Below, piece by piece: positions 8,804 to 16,708 of a stretch of DNA of 36,430 bases (within the stretch, counting starts at the first letter, position 1; every line of letters begins with the position of its first letter). The stretch spans positions 1 through 36,430 of the forward strand of contig DAHVWT010000013.1 of the NCBI GenBank assembly GCA_027327915.1. The letters are read 5' to 3'. The notes under the pieces are model-generated. The model ran no database searches. It was not told the origin of the DNA and saw only the letters and a program-made list of their open reading frames with translations. Source of the DNA: Elusimicrobiota bacterium (lineage in GTDB: Bacteria > Elusimicrobiota > Elusimicrobia > UBA1565 > UBA9628). Both the position numbers and the translations under genes were made by a program.

Positions 8804-8862
8804 GTTAGGGCAGGCTTCCGATTTTTCCGATTCCCGAAGCGCCGTAAAATCGGAAGCCTAAC
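8804..8862. other. Long inverted repeat in the hemC 5' leader
   Basis: GGCTTCCGATTTT (8813-8825) pairs perfectly with AAAATCGGAAGCC (8846-8858) around a 20-base loop. GTTA (8804-8807) and TAAC (8859-8862) extend the stem after a five-base bulge. In the predicted hemC transcript, which starts near 8861, this hairpin fills almost the whole leader and ends six bases before the ATG. It could be a translational control or mRNA-stability element, or a protein-binding operator between hemC and alr. Confidence 0.6.
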
Positions 8863-8866
8863 TCCA

Positions 8867-8873
8867 TATTATA
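8867..8873. promoter_or_regulatory. Overlapping divergent -10 boxes (hemC / alr)
   Basis: The minus strand reads TATAAT (8873-8868) toward hemC and the plus strand TATTAT (8867-8872) toward alr. The plus box predicts a start near 8879, about five bases before the alr ATG at 8884. No convincing -35 is visible on either strand. Confidence 0.5.
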
Positions 8874-8883
8874 GAATCCATGC

Positions 8884-9960
8884 ATGACGGCCGCGAGCCC
8901 CGCTCTCAAATGGATCGAAATCGATCTGGCGGGCATACGCGCCAACGTCCGTTGGACCCTTTCAAGGCTCAAAGCCGGGGTGTCGCTCGTCGCCGTGGTG
9001 AAAGCCGACGCCTACGGTCACGGGACCGTGCCGGTCGCGAGGGCTGTTCTCGCGGCCGGGGCATCAAGCCTCGGCGTCCTTACGATCGATGAGGCGCGAG
9101 CCTTGAGGGCCGCCGGGCTCAACACGCCCATCGAGCTCCTGGCGCCCGTTTTGCCGGGAAATGCCCGGGAGGCCGTGCATCTCAAAGCCGTGGCGCCCGT
9201 CGATAGCGTCGAACAGGCTCGCGCTCTCGCCGCAGCCGCGGGAGGGCGTCCCGTCGCGGTGAAATTGGAGATGGACGGGGGGCTCGGTCGCTGGGGAGCG
9301 TCGCCCAAGGACATCCCGGCCCTCGCCGACGCCGTCGCGCGCCTCAAACCCCTGCGGCTCGTCGGCCTTTCGACGCACATCGACTATGTCCCCGGGGAAA
9401 ACGCCGTCGAGGCGGAGGAAAAGCTGCGCGCCTTCGCCCGGATCGCCAAAACGCTCAAGGCGAAATTTCCGGGGCTCAAGGCCGAGGCCGCGAACAGCTC
9501 GGTCCTTCTCGATTTTCCGCACTGGAGCTTCGATCGCGTCCGCATCGGGAACCTTCTCTACGGCATCAGCCCCGCCCGCAAGGCCGCTTCCGGTCTTCGC
9601 AACCCTTGGAAATTCCTCGCGCGGGTGGTCGCCTTGAGGACGGTCGAGAAAGGCCGCCCCATCGGCTACGCGGCCGAATTCATCCCGTCGCGCCGGATGA
9701 GGCTCGCCACCGTTCCCGCGGGCTACGCGGACGGGCTCACGATGGAGCCCGCCCAGCGCTTGATCAGCCTCGGCCAAGGCTTCCGCTACTGGGCCATGGT
9801 GCGGGGACGCCCCGCCCCTTACGTGGGACGATGCGCGATCTCCCACGTTCTCCTGGACGTGACGAGGATCCCCGGCATCCGCATCGGGGAACCGATGATT
9901 CTGCCGGTGCGCCGCACGGCCGCGAACTCGCAACTGCCGCGGATTTATCGAGGCTCGTAA
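8884..9960 (+). CDS. alr: Alanine racemase
   Basis: Alr is a PLP enzyme that interconverts L- and D-alanine for peptidoglycan. The 358-residue product has the PLP-binding Lys at residue 40 in AVVKADAYGHG and the second catalytic base Tyr262 in RPIGYAAEF, followed by ATVPAGYADGL. The TIM-barrel part (1-235) precedes a C-terminal beta domain; length is slightly below the usual 360-390. The ATG at 8884 is chosen over the one at 8880, which opens a different, short frame. The predicted leader is about five bases and lacks a Shine-Dalgarno. Its last 16 bases overlap the convergent PBP gene. Together the two genes supply and polymerise cell-wall precursors, though they are not co-transcribed. Confidence 0.95.
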   Translation: MTAASPALKWIEIDLAGIRANVRWTLSRLKAGVSLVAVVKADAYGHGTVPVARAVLAAGASSLGVLTIDEARALRAAGLNTPIELLAPVLPGNAREAVHLKAVAPVDSVEQARALAAAAGGRPVAVKLEMDGGLGRWGASPKDIPALADAVARLKPLRLVGLSTHIDYVPGENAVEAEEKLRAFARIAKTLKAKFPGLKAEAANSSVLLDFPHWSFDRVRIGNLLYGISPARKAASGLRNPWKFLARVVALRTVEKGRPIGYAAEFIPSRRMRLATVPAGYADGLTMEPAQRLISLGQGFRYWAMVRGRPAPYVGRCAISHVLLDVTRIPGIRIGEPMILPVRRTAANSQLPRIYRGS

Positions 9961-12248
9961 GGTTTCTCGGGGAGCGGCCGCGGCTCCGGGGGCGGCTCGC
10001 CATCGGAGTCCTCTTCAAGCGGCTCCGGCGCGGTCGAGACTTCGACCGTCATCGTCGAAGCCGAGGCCTCCGCCTCGGCGGGATACGAGGAGACCTCCAC
10101 GGCCGGCCCGCCCCATTCCTTATGGAGCAGGGCCTCAAGCTGCGGCCGGAGATCCTTTTCGTGGTCCAGCGGGCAGAACTCCGTCGGCGTCGTGCCGTCC
10201 TTGAACGATTCCATGATCAGGGCCGAGCGCGGGCAGGTGGGAAGCGGCAGCATGCCGCTGATTCCGTCGATTTTCTGGAAGCTCACCCCGGCTGGCACGG
10301 GGAAATCCTTCTTCGGATAATCCTTGAGGACCTCTCCCATGATTTCGGTCCACCACGGAACCACCGTGGTCGCCGCCGTCCAGGAATGGATGGGGATGCT
10401 CATGAAATCGTCGTAGCCCATCCAGGCCGCCGCGACAAGGTCCGGCGTGTAGCCGATGAACCAGAGGTCCCGGTTCTCGTTGGACGTCCCGGTCTTCGCC
10501 GCGAGCGGGCGCTTGAGCCGGGAAGCGTAGCGCCCCGTTCCGGCGCTCACGACGCCCTTGAGAAGGTTCGTGACCAGATACGCGAGCTGCGGGCTGAACG
10601 CCTCGGACTCGGAGGCCTCATGGCTCTCGAGCTCCCGGCCCTTGTTGTCCTCAATCCGCTCGACCGAGTAGGGCGTCTCCCGGATGCCTCCGTTGGCGAA
10701 GGTCTCGAAAGCGTTCGCCATCTCCAGGGGCGTGACGACGGAGGTGCCGAGGCCCAGCGCCAACACGGGATTCAAATTCGAGACAATGCCCGCCCTGTGG
10801 GCGATCTCAACCACGCGCGGAGGGCCGACCCTTTCGACGAGACGGATCGACGCGATGTTGCGCGACTTCGCGATCGCGCGGCGCAGGGTGATCGGACCCA
10901 GGAATTTGTTGTCGAAGTCGGCCGGCACCCATATCTTGAAGTCCGGGGAGAGGGCGAACGGCGCCGTCGCCAGGCTGATCGTCGAGAAGTCCGTCGTTCC
11001 CTTGAGGAGGCGCCAGTCGCTGCCGTCGTAGTAATAGGCCAAGGGAGAGTCGTCGACCAAGGTCGCCGCCGTCATGCCCGAGTCGAGGGCCGCGGCCCAC
11101 ACGAAGGGCTTGAAAGTCGATCCTGGTTGGCGGCGGGCCTGCGTCGCGCGATTGAATATCGAGTTGCGTCCTCCGATCATGGCGCGGATGGCGCCCGTCT
11201 TCACGTCGAGGACCAAAAAGGCTCCTTGGATGGCCGCCGGCGGCGTCGACGACATCATGACGATCGAGGGATCATCGGCGGCCTCCTTCTGGCGGCGGGT
11301 CCAGTCGGCCAACATCCTCTGGTCAGCCTCCGATAATCGCTGATTGAACACCCGCTCCGCCGTCTGCTGGATGCCGGCGTCGAGGGTCGTGTAGATCTGG
11401 AGTCCGCCTTGCCAGAGAGCGTTGGAGCCGTATCTCCTTTCGATATCGTGCTGGATATAGCTGACGAAATAGGGCGCGACGTTAGACGGCCCCAGCGGGC
11501 GCGCGGCGGGAAGGGGGGTCGCGTTGGCCGCGTCGGCCTGCTGGGCGGTGATCAGGCCGAGGGACTTCATGCGGTCCAACACCACCGCGCGGCGCTTTCT
11601 CGCCCGGTCCGAATGGACGAAGGGCGAGTAGCCGCGCGGCGAGCGAATCAGCCCCGCGAGCAGCGCGCACTCTGGAAGGGTCAAGTCCTGGATGTCCTTG
11701 CCGAAGTAGACGTGGGCCGCGGCCTTGACCCCGTAGGCCCCCTCGCCGAAATAGACCTGGTTCAGGTAGAACTGGAGAATCTCGCTTTTGGAATAGTTGC
11801 GCTCGAGCTGAACCGCGAGCAGGGCCTCGCGCACCTTCCGGGCCATCGTACGCTCTCGGGTGAGGAAAATCTGCTTCGCCAGCTGCTGGGTGATGGTCGA
11901 GGCGCCCTGGACGACCCGGCGGTGGATAAAATTGATGATCGCCGAGCGGACGATGCCCTTGGGGGAGACCCCCCAATGGCTGAAGAATTGATCGTCCTCG
12001 ACGGCGATGACGGCGTTGCGGAGCTCGACGGGAATCTGCGCGAGCGTCAGCAACGTCCTTTTTTCGATCGAGAACTCGGCGATGACATCGCCGTTGCGGT
12101 CATAGACCCTCGTCGTGAGCGGCGGCGTGTAGGTCTCGAGCGAGCGGATGTCGGGAAGACCCAGAAGAAGCTTGCGCAGTATCCACGCCGCGACAAGGAC
12201 GAGGACGAGCGCGGCGGCGATGACATCCCAGAAGCGCCTTCGTGACAC
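9945..12248 (-). CDS. Class A penicillin-binding protein (bifunctional transglycosylase/transpeptidase)
   Basis: The 767-residue product has one N-terminal membrane anchor (about 9-30). A GT51 glycosyltransferase domain follows, with catalytic Glu84 in AVEDDQFFSHWG and QGASTITQQLAKQ near 114-126. The transpeptidase domain has SxxK at 377-380 (PGSTFKPF), SRN in KSRNIASIR and KTGTSNENRD. The C-terminal ~60 residues are Pro- and Glu-rich. It polymerises and cross-links peptidoglycan at the outer face of the inner membrane (PBP1a type, mrcA/ponA family). The GTG at 12246-12248 is chosen as start because TATAAT (12259-12254) ends five bases before it, implying a leaderless mRNA; an ATG two bases upstream is in another frame. 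A heptad-repeat array lies just upstream of the -10 box. Confidence 0.95.
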   Translation of the reverse strand: MSRRRFWDVIAAALVLVLVAAWILRKLLLGLPDIRSLETYTPPLTTRVYDRNGDVIAEFSIEKRTLLTLAQIPVELRNAVIAVEDDQFFSHWGVSPKGIVRSAIINFIHRRVVQGASTITQQLAKQIFLTRERTMARKVREALLAVQLERNYSKSEILQFYLNQVYFGEGAYGVKAAAHVYFGKDIQDLTLPECALLAGLIRSPRGYSPFVHSDRARKRRAVVLDRMKSLGLITAQQADAANATPLPAARPLGPSNVAPYFVSYIQHDIERRYGSNALWQGGLQIYTTLDAGIQQTAERVFNQRLSEADQRMLADWTRRQKEAADDPSIVMMSSTPPAAIQGAFLVLDVKTGAIRAMIGGRNSIFNRATQARRQPGSTFKPFVWAAALDSGMTAATLVDDSPLAYYYDGSDWRLLKGTTDFSTISLATAPFALSPDFKIWVPADFDNKFLGPITLRRAIAKSRNIASIRLVERVGPPRVVEIAHRAGIVSNLNPVLALGLGTSVVTPLEMANAFETFANGGIRETPYSVERIEDNKGRELESHEASESEAFSPQLAYLVTNLLKGVVSAGTGRYASRLKRPLAAKTGTSNENRDLWFIGYTPDLVAAAWMGYDDFMSIPIHSWTAATTVVPWWTEIMGEVLKDYPKKDFPVPAGVSFQKIDGISGMLPLPTCPRSALIMESFKDGTTPTEFCPLDHEKDLRPQLEALLHKEWGGPAVEVSSYPAEAEASASTMTVEVSTAPEPLEEDSDGEPPPEPRPLPEKPYEPR

Positions 12249-12253
12249 ATAAA

Positions 12254-12259
12254 ATTATA
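12254..12259 (-). promoter_or_regulatory. -10 box giving a leaderless PBP transcript
   Basis: TATAAT on the minus strand lies five bases before the GTG start of the PBP. The only -35 candidate, TTGCTG with a 19-base spacer, falls inside the heptad repeat upstream. Confidence 0.55.
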
Positions 12260-12268
12260 CGTAAAAGC

Positions 12269-12303
12269 GTTCAGCGCTCAGCAATCAGCTTGCGGCTTTC
12301 AGC
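12269..12303. repeat. Tandem heptad repeat (five units)
   Basis: Five consecutive 7-base units read GTTCAGC, GCTCAGC, AATCAGC, TTGCGGC and TTTCAGC (consensus NNTCAGC; complement GCTGANN). This resembles the short tandem heptamer repeats known from cyanobacterial and other intergenic regions. It lies between the divergent PBP and lipoprotein genes. The rest of the gap (12304-12379) shows nothing clear beyond an isolated TTGACA at 12352 with no matching -10. Confidence 0.7.
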
Positions 12304-12379
12304 GTGACGACTGGCCGGGATCCGACGGCTGAGCTCCGCACTTCTTGGCCGTTGACATCCGGTCCCCCAATGACGTCCA

Positions 12380-13075
12380 ATGGTGGGCATGAGAGCGTTC
12401 CGCGTTTTATCCGCCCTAACGGCCCTTTGCGCCTGCGCAACGCCTTTGAATGCGCCGAAGTCGGCGTCCGAGGGCGAGATCATCCGGGCGACCGGGAAGG
12501 CGGAGATTGACGTCCGCGCCCCCGAGTCGGCCAAGCGCAGGGCCCTCGAGGACGCGGAGAGGCGGGCCATCGAGGAGACCCTCTCCCTCCATATGCCCCA
12601 CGACCTCCTCGTCCGCAACGCCGACGCCCTCCAGTCCCATTTCCTCGACCATCCCAAAATCTTCATCCGCCGCCGCAAGGTGATCAAGACCTGGAAGGAA
12701 CCCGCCTACGTGAAAACGGAAATCGAGGCTCGCGTCGATTTCGCGGCCATCGAGCATCAACTGCTTAAGATGGGCTTGGCCAAGTCCATTGAAGCGGGGC
12801 CCCATGCGCGCATCGTTCTCTCGGGACTGGACGCCTGCGCGGATCTCGAAGGTTTTGAGAAGATCTTGGAAGCCGCCCCGGGAGTCGGCGACTATTTCGT
12901 CGAGCGATGCGGCGGCGGCCGGGCGCTCCTCTGGGCGGTCGTCAACGAGGGCCTCTCGAGCCGGCAACTGGCCGCCGACCTTTCCCAGCAGGCGGGGCTT
13001 GCCGCCAGAGTCGGCCCCGAGGAAGACACCCTCTCGGTAGACCTCAAGGCCCCGGCCGCGGAGCCGGCGCCATGA
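12380..13075 (+). CDS. Putative lipoprotein with FlgT N-terminal-like domain
   Basis: The 231-residue product starts with a short hydrophobic signal (RVLSALTALCAC). The lipobox would be Leu-Cys-Ala-Cys, which is not ideal. Residues about 30-140 follow the pattern of FlgT-N/LPP20-like domains: EIIRATGKAEID, an Ala/Arg-rich helix (AKRRALEDAERRAIEET), then a strand-rich part (VIKTWKEPAYVKTEIEARVD). FlgT is a flagellar basal-body outer ring protein in Vibrio, but the same fold occurs in non-flagellar lipoproteins, so function is unassigned. The C-terminal ~90 residues resemble nothing I recognise. Start could be ATG 12380 or 12389. It overlaps the next gene by 4 bp (ATGA), implying co-transcription. 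Confidence 0.6.
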   Translation: MVGMRAFRVLSALTALCACATPLNAPKSASEGEIIRATGKAEIDVRAPESAKRRALEDAERRAIEETLSLHMPHDLLVRNADALQSHFLDHPKIFIRRRKVIKTWKEPAYVKTEIEARVDFAAIEHQLLKMGLAKSIEAGPHARIVLSGLDACADLEGFEKILEAAPGVGDYFVERCGGGRALLWAVVNEGLSSRQLAADLSQQAGLAARVGPEEDTLSVDLKAPAAEPAP

Positions 13076-14493
13076 ACAGGGAAACAGCCGACGTCGCGAT
13101 CATCGGGGGCGGCATCACCGGCGCGGGCCTCGCCAGGGACTGCGCCATGCGCGGCTTGAGCACGATCCTCCTCGAGAAATCCCAGCCGGGACGCCAGACG
13201 ACCGCTTCCTCGAGCCGGCTCATCCATGGGGGGCTGCGCTACCTGCTTTACGACCGCCAGACGACACTCGAGACGAGCTGGGACGCGGGCTACATCCTAC
13301 AGATCGCGGCGCCCCTTTTGACGAGGCTCCCCATCCTCTGGCCCGTCTACCGAGGCCACGCCCACGGGCTCGCGGCGGTCGATTCCCTGCTCCAATCCTA
13401 TGACGGCTTCCAGAGGCTCAAGGGCGGCAAGCCCCATCTGCGTCTCTCCGCCGAGGAAGCGCTGCGCCTCCTTCCCACCCTCAGGAAGGAGGGCCTCAGC
13501 GGGGCGCTCGCCTTCGACGAATGGCAGGTGGACCCCGTCAGGCTCGTCGAGTCCAACCTGAGCTCGGCCGAGCGGCATGGCGCCTCCATCCGTCGGGACT
13601 GTCCCGTCGAGTCGATCGAGAAGACGCCGGGCGGCGGCGTCCTTCTTAAAGGGCCGAGCGTCGAAGTGGCGGCGAGACTCGCCGTGAACGCGGGGGGCCC
13701 CTGGGCCGGAGAAATCGCGCGCCTGGCCGGGGCCCGTATTCCTCTTATCCTGCGCCGCGGCACGCATCTCGTCTACGAGCGCCGGCTCGTTCCCTTCGGG
13801 CTCATTCTGGAGGCCGCGGACCGGCGCCGTTATGTCTTCGTCCTGCCGGGACCGGATTATACCCTCGTGGGACCGACGGACGTCGAGCACTCGGCGGGAC
13901 CCGGCTCCTGCGCCCCGAGCCAAGAGGAGACGTCCTATCTCCTCGCGACGGCCCGCCGTTACTTCAAGGATTTCCCGGAACGATTCGACCGCGTCGTCTG
14001 CGGCCTCAGGCCCATCGTGGGCGAGTCGGGCGGGAAAGAGCATCTCCTCTCCAGGGGATTCAAGCTCTATGGTGAAGCCGAGCAAGGAGGCCCCGAGGAG
14101 TTCCTCACTTTGGCCGGCGGCAAGATGTCCGATTACCGGCTTATGGCCGAGACGGCCGCGGACGCCGTGACGAGAAAACTGGGCCGGAAAGCGCCGTGCC
14201 GGACGGCGCTTGAAACCTTGGAAGGCAAGGAGATCTCCGCGTCGCCGCGCTTCGCGGCCCTGCCCAAGCCGTCCTCCCTCCTCCGCGACCATCCCCGGCT
14301 GCGCTACGCCCATTCCCTCACGTTCCTCGGGGCATGTCTCATGCGCCGCACGGCCGCGGACGCCATGCGAAGGCTCAAGTACTCGAGGGCTGAGGAATTC
14401 CTGGACGCCTATCAGTTGCCCGCGTCCTTCTTCGCGACGCAGCTCACGGCATTCTCGATCGTTCCTCCGCCCAGGACCAAGTCCCCGTCGTAG
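13072..14493 (+). CDS. glpD: FAD-dependent glycerol-3-phosphate dehydrogenase (GlpA/GlpD family)
   Basis: The enzyme oxidises sn-glycerol-3-phosphate to dihydroxyacetone phosphate and passes electrons to quinone at the inner membrane. The 473-residue product has the FAD dinucleotide fold VAIIGGGITGAGLARD (8-23), the family segment TTASSSRLIHGGLRYLL, a second FAD-contacting region AVNAGGPW, and GLRPIVGE with GGKMSDYRLMAE toward the C-terminal half. E. coli GlpD has 501 residues. The ATG overlaps the stop of the upstream lipoprotein gene (ATGA). The 3' end runs 82 bases antisense into mnmA. No glpK or glpF is nearby, so the substrate probably comes from lipid turnover (inference). A GlpD-like oxidase is the alternative. 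Confidence 0.9.
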   Translation: MNRETADVAIIGGGITGAGLARDCAMRGLSTILLEKSQPGRQTTASSSRLIHGGLRYLLYDRQTTLETSWDAGYILQIAAPLLTRLPILWPVYRGHAHGLAAVDSLLQSYDGFQRLKGGKPHLRLSAEEALRLLPTLRKEGLSGALAFDEWQVDPVRLVESNLSSAERHGASIRRDCPVESIEKTPGGGVLLKGPSVEVAARLAVNAGGPWAGEIARLAGARIPLILRRGTHLVYERRLVPFGLILEAADRRRYVFVLPGPDYTLVGPTDVEHSAGPGSCAPSQEETSYLLATARRYFKDFPERFDRVVCGLRPIVGESGGKEHLLSRGFKLYGEAEQGGPEEFLTLAGGKMSDYRLMAETAADAVTRKLGRKAPCRTALETLEGKEISASPRFAALPKPSSLLRDHPRLRYAHSLTFLGACLMRRTAADAMRRLKYSRAEEFLDAYQLPASFFATQLTAFSIVPPPRTKSPS

Positions 14494-15518
14494 AAGACGG
14501 CCGCCTGGCCGGGCGCTGGAGCGCGCTGAGGCTCCTTGAAATGCGCCCGGAGCGCGTCCTCACCCAGCCGTTCGAGGCGCGCGAGAGCGGGCCCGTGCCG
14601 GTGGCGGATGCGCGTCCAAGCGCGCTCGGGGAAAACACGGCCGCCGTCGCACCAAGACAGGTTCTTCACATCGATCGAGCGGGCGTAGAGAGCCTCCTCG
14701 GGCCCGACAACCACGGAGGACGTCTCGGGCTTGATGGCGACGACGTAGGACGCGGCGGCTCCTCCCGAGAGACCCAGGCCCCGCCTCTGGCCGACCGTGA
14801 AACCGATATAGCCCGCGTGCCGGCCGAGAGGTCGGCCCTCCCGGTCCACAACGGGGCCCCCGGCGGACGCGGCGGACGGAGCCCCCTCGGCTCCCAAGCG
14901 GGTCCGCACGAAAGAACGGTAGTCGCGGTTCGGGACGAAGCAGATCTCCTGGCTTTCGGGCTTATCCGCCGTGGCAAGTCCCAAGGCCCTCGCCTTCGCC
15001 CGCACGTCCTCCTTCGCGAGCTCCCCCACGGGGAAGCGGACGCTTGAGAGCTCCTCGGCGCGGAGCTGGTAAAGGAAATAACTCTGGTCCTTCGACTCGT
15101 CCCGGGCGCGCAGGAGCTTGCCGCCCTCCGCCCGGGCGTAATGTCCCGTGGCGAGGACCTCGGCTCCCCAGGCCCGGGCGAGCGCGAGGAGATGGCCGAA
15201 CTTGACCGAGCGGTTGCATTCGACGCAGGGGTTCGGGGTGCGCGCCGACGCGTAGTCGCGCACGAAGGAGGCGACGACGCGGTCCTCGAAAAGGGCGCTC
15301 AAATCCATGACGTAATGGCGGATGCCAAGGCGCTCGGCCACCCTCTTGGCGTCGTCGATGTCGGCGGGGGAGCCGCAGCAGCCGAATCCCGTCTCAAGCC
15401 GGGGCAGGAGCTTCAAGGTCACCCCCGCGAGCTCGTATCCTTGCTCGGCCATCAACGCCGCGGCGACGGAGCTATCGACCCCTCCGCTCATCGCGACGAC
15501 CGCGAGCCGGCGGCTCAT
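14412..15518 (-). CDS. mnmA: tRNA-specific 2-thiouridylase MnmA
   Basis: MnmA adds sulfur to U34 of tRNA-Lys, -Glu and -Gln. The 368-residue product has the PP-loop AMSGGVDSSVAAALM (9-23), the active-site cysteine Cys101 in NPCVECNRSVKFG and the second cysteine Cys193 in SQEICFVPN, then a C-terminal beta-barrel ending VFYDGDLVLGGGTIE. The position before the nucleophile is Cys98 rather than the Asp of E. coli (NPDxxCN), giving a CxxC plus C set. It overlaps the cysteine desulfurase by 4 bp (ATGA), a sensible pair because IscS supplies the sulfur. It is last in the long minus-strand gene chain. The C-terminal 14 residues past the conserved end lie in the antisense overlap with glpD. Confidence 0.96.
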   Translation of the reverse strand: MSRRLAVVAMSGGVDSSVAAALMAEQGYELAGVTLKLLPRLETGFGCCGSPADIDDAKRVAERLGIRHYVMDLSALFEDRVVASFVRDYASARTPNPCVECNRSVKFGHLLALARAWGAEVLATGHYARAEGGKLLRARDESKDQSYFLYQLRAEELSSVRFPVGELAKEDVRAKARALGLATADKPESQEICFVPNRDYRSFVRTRLGAEGAPSAASAGGPVVDREGRPLGRHAGYIGFTVGQRRGLGLSGGAAASYVVAIKPETSSVVVGPEEALYARSIDVKNLSWCDGGRVFPERAWTRIRHRHGPALARLERLGEDALRAHFKEPQRAPAPGQAAVFYDGDLVLGGGTIENAVSCVAKKDAGN

Positions 15519-16708
15519 GGCCGAAGAGCCGCCGGGACCCGACGCAGGGCCGCGACGACGCCCGGGAGCGCCTGGAGGAAGCGCTCGACGTCGGCCTCCT
15601 TGGTCGCAAAACCCATGGAAACCCTCAAGGCCCCCCGCGCGATCTCGGGCGCCATGCCCATCGCCAGGAGAACGTGCGACGGCTCGGGGGATCCCGAACT
15701 GCAGGCGGGGCCGCTTGAGACCGCGATTCCCTCGAGGTCGAGCGCCGCGACGAGCTCGGGCCCGGAAACTCCCTCGAAGCAGAAATGCGCCATGTGGGGG
15801 AGAACGCCATCCGGACCGGCCGTCAGCCGCGAGCCCGGAATCTTGAGCGCCTCCTGGAGCATCCGGCTTCGCAAAGCCGCGTAACGGGATGAATCGAGCG
15901 CCTCGGCCCGGCTTAGCCGGCAGGCCTCCCCCAAGCCGACGATTCCCGGCACGTTCTCCGTCCCCCCTCGACGGTTTTTTTCCTGGGCGCCGGCGATCAA
16001 TGGGACAAGGGCAATCCCCCGGCGTATGTACAGGGCGCCGATCCCCTTGGGAGCGCCCAGCTTATGCCCCGAAATCGACAGGAGATCCGCTCCGATCTCG
16101 CGCGCGTCGACCGGAATCTTCCCCGCCGACTGGACCGCGTCCGTGTGGAAAACCACGCCGCGCTCGCGGCAGATTCCGGCCAACTCCCGCACGGGCTGGA
16201 CGGCGCCCGTCTCGTTGTTGGCGTGCATGACGGTGACGAGGGCCGTGGAGTCGTCGAGCAGCCCCGGCAAGGCTTTGGCGACGACCGTTCCGTCGGCGCC
16301 GACCGGAAGGAGCTTGATCTCAAGCCCCCGCCGCTCCAGCATGTCGAGCGCGCCGAGAACGGCCTCGTGCTCGATAGGGCTTGAGACCACCGCCCGCTTT
16401 TTGCCTCCCGAGGACTCGAACGCCCTCAAGGCGGCGCCCCGGACGGCCATCGCGTCCGCCTCGGAGCCCGACGAGGTGAAGACGATTTCCCCCGCCGACG
16501 CCCCGAGGAACTCCGCGACCCGAGCCCGGGCCTCCTCGACCGCGCGGCGGGCCCGTTGTCCTAGGACATGCACGCTCGAGGGGTTGCCGAATTCGCCCAA
16601 GAGGAACGGCCTCATCGCCTTGAAGACCTCCGGGCGCACCGGCGCCGTGGCGTTATAATCGAGATAAACCGCGCGGCGCGGCCGCCGACTTGGGGTCGTC
16701 GGCGTCAC
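15515..16708 (-). CDS. iscS: Cysteine desulfurase (NifS/IscS family)
   Basis: This PLP enzyme takes sulfur from L-cysteine and forms a persulfide that feeds tRNA thiolation and Fe-S assembly. The 397-residue product has LDYNATAPV near the N-terminus, SSGSEADAMA, SSPIEHEAV, the HTDAVQSAGK segment, the PLP Lys at 216 in SISGHKLGAPKG, RRGGTENVPG, and the persulfide Cys at 336 in SSGPACSSGS. The Cys-loop SSGxACSSG is typical of NifS/IscS-type enzymes. The start is a GTG overlapping the upstream lipoprotein stop (GTGA). No IscU, IscA or Fe-S regulator adjoins, so with MnmA directly downstream its likely duty here is 2-thiouridine. The symbol could equally be nifS. Confidence 0.95.
   Translation of the reverse strand: MTPTTPSRRPRRAVYLDYNATAPVRPEVFKAMRPFLLGEFGNPSSVHVLGQRARRAVEEARARVAEFLGASAGEIVFTSSGSEADAMAVRGAALRAFESSGGKKRAVVSSPIEHEAVLGALDMLERRGLEIKLLPVGADGTVVAKALPGLLDDSTALVTVMHANNETGAVQPVRELAGICRERGVVFHTDAVQSAGKIPVDAREIGADLLSISGHKLGAPKGIGALYIRRGIALVPLIAGAQEKNRRGGTENVPGIVGLGEACRLSRAEALDSSRYAALRSRMLQEALKIPGSRLTAGPDGVLPHMAHFCFEGVSGPELVAALDLEGIAVSSGPACSSGSPEPSHVLLAMGMAPEIARGALRVSMGFATKEADVERFLQALPGVVAALRRVPAALRP

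Noticed and set aside
9606-11336. 576-codon plus-strand frame opposite the PBP
   Set aside because: It overlaps alr in another frame and runs antisense to intact PBP motifs; composition is typical of a shadow frame.
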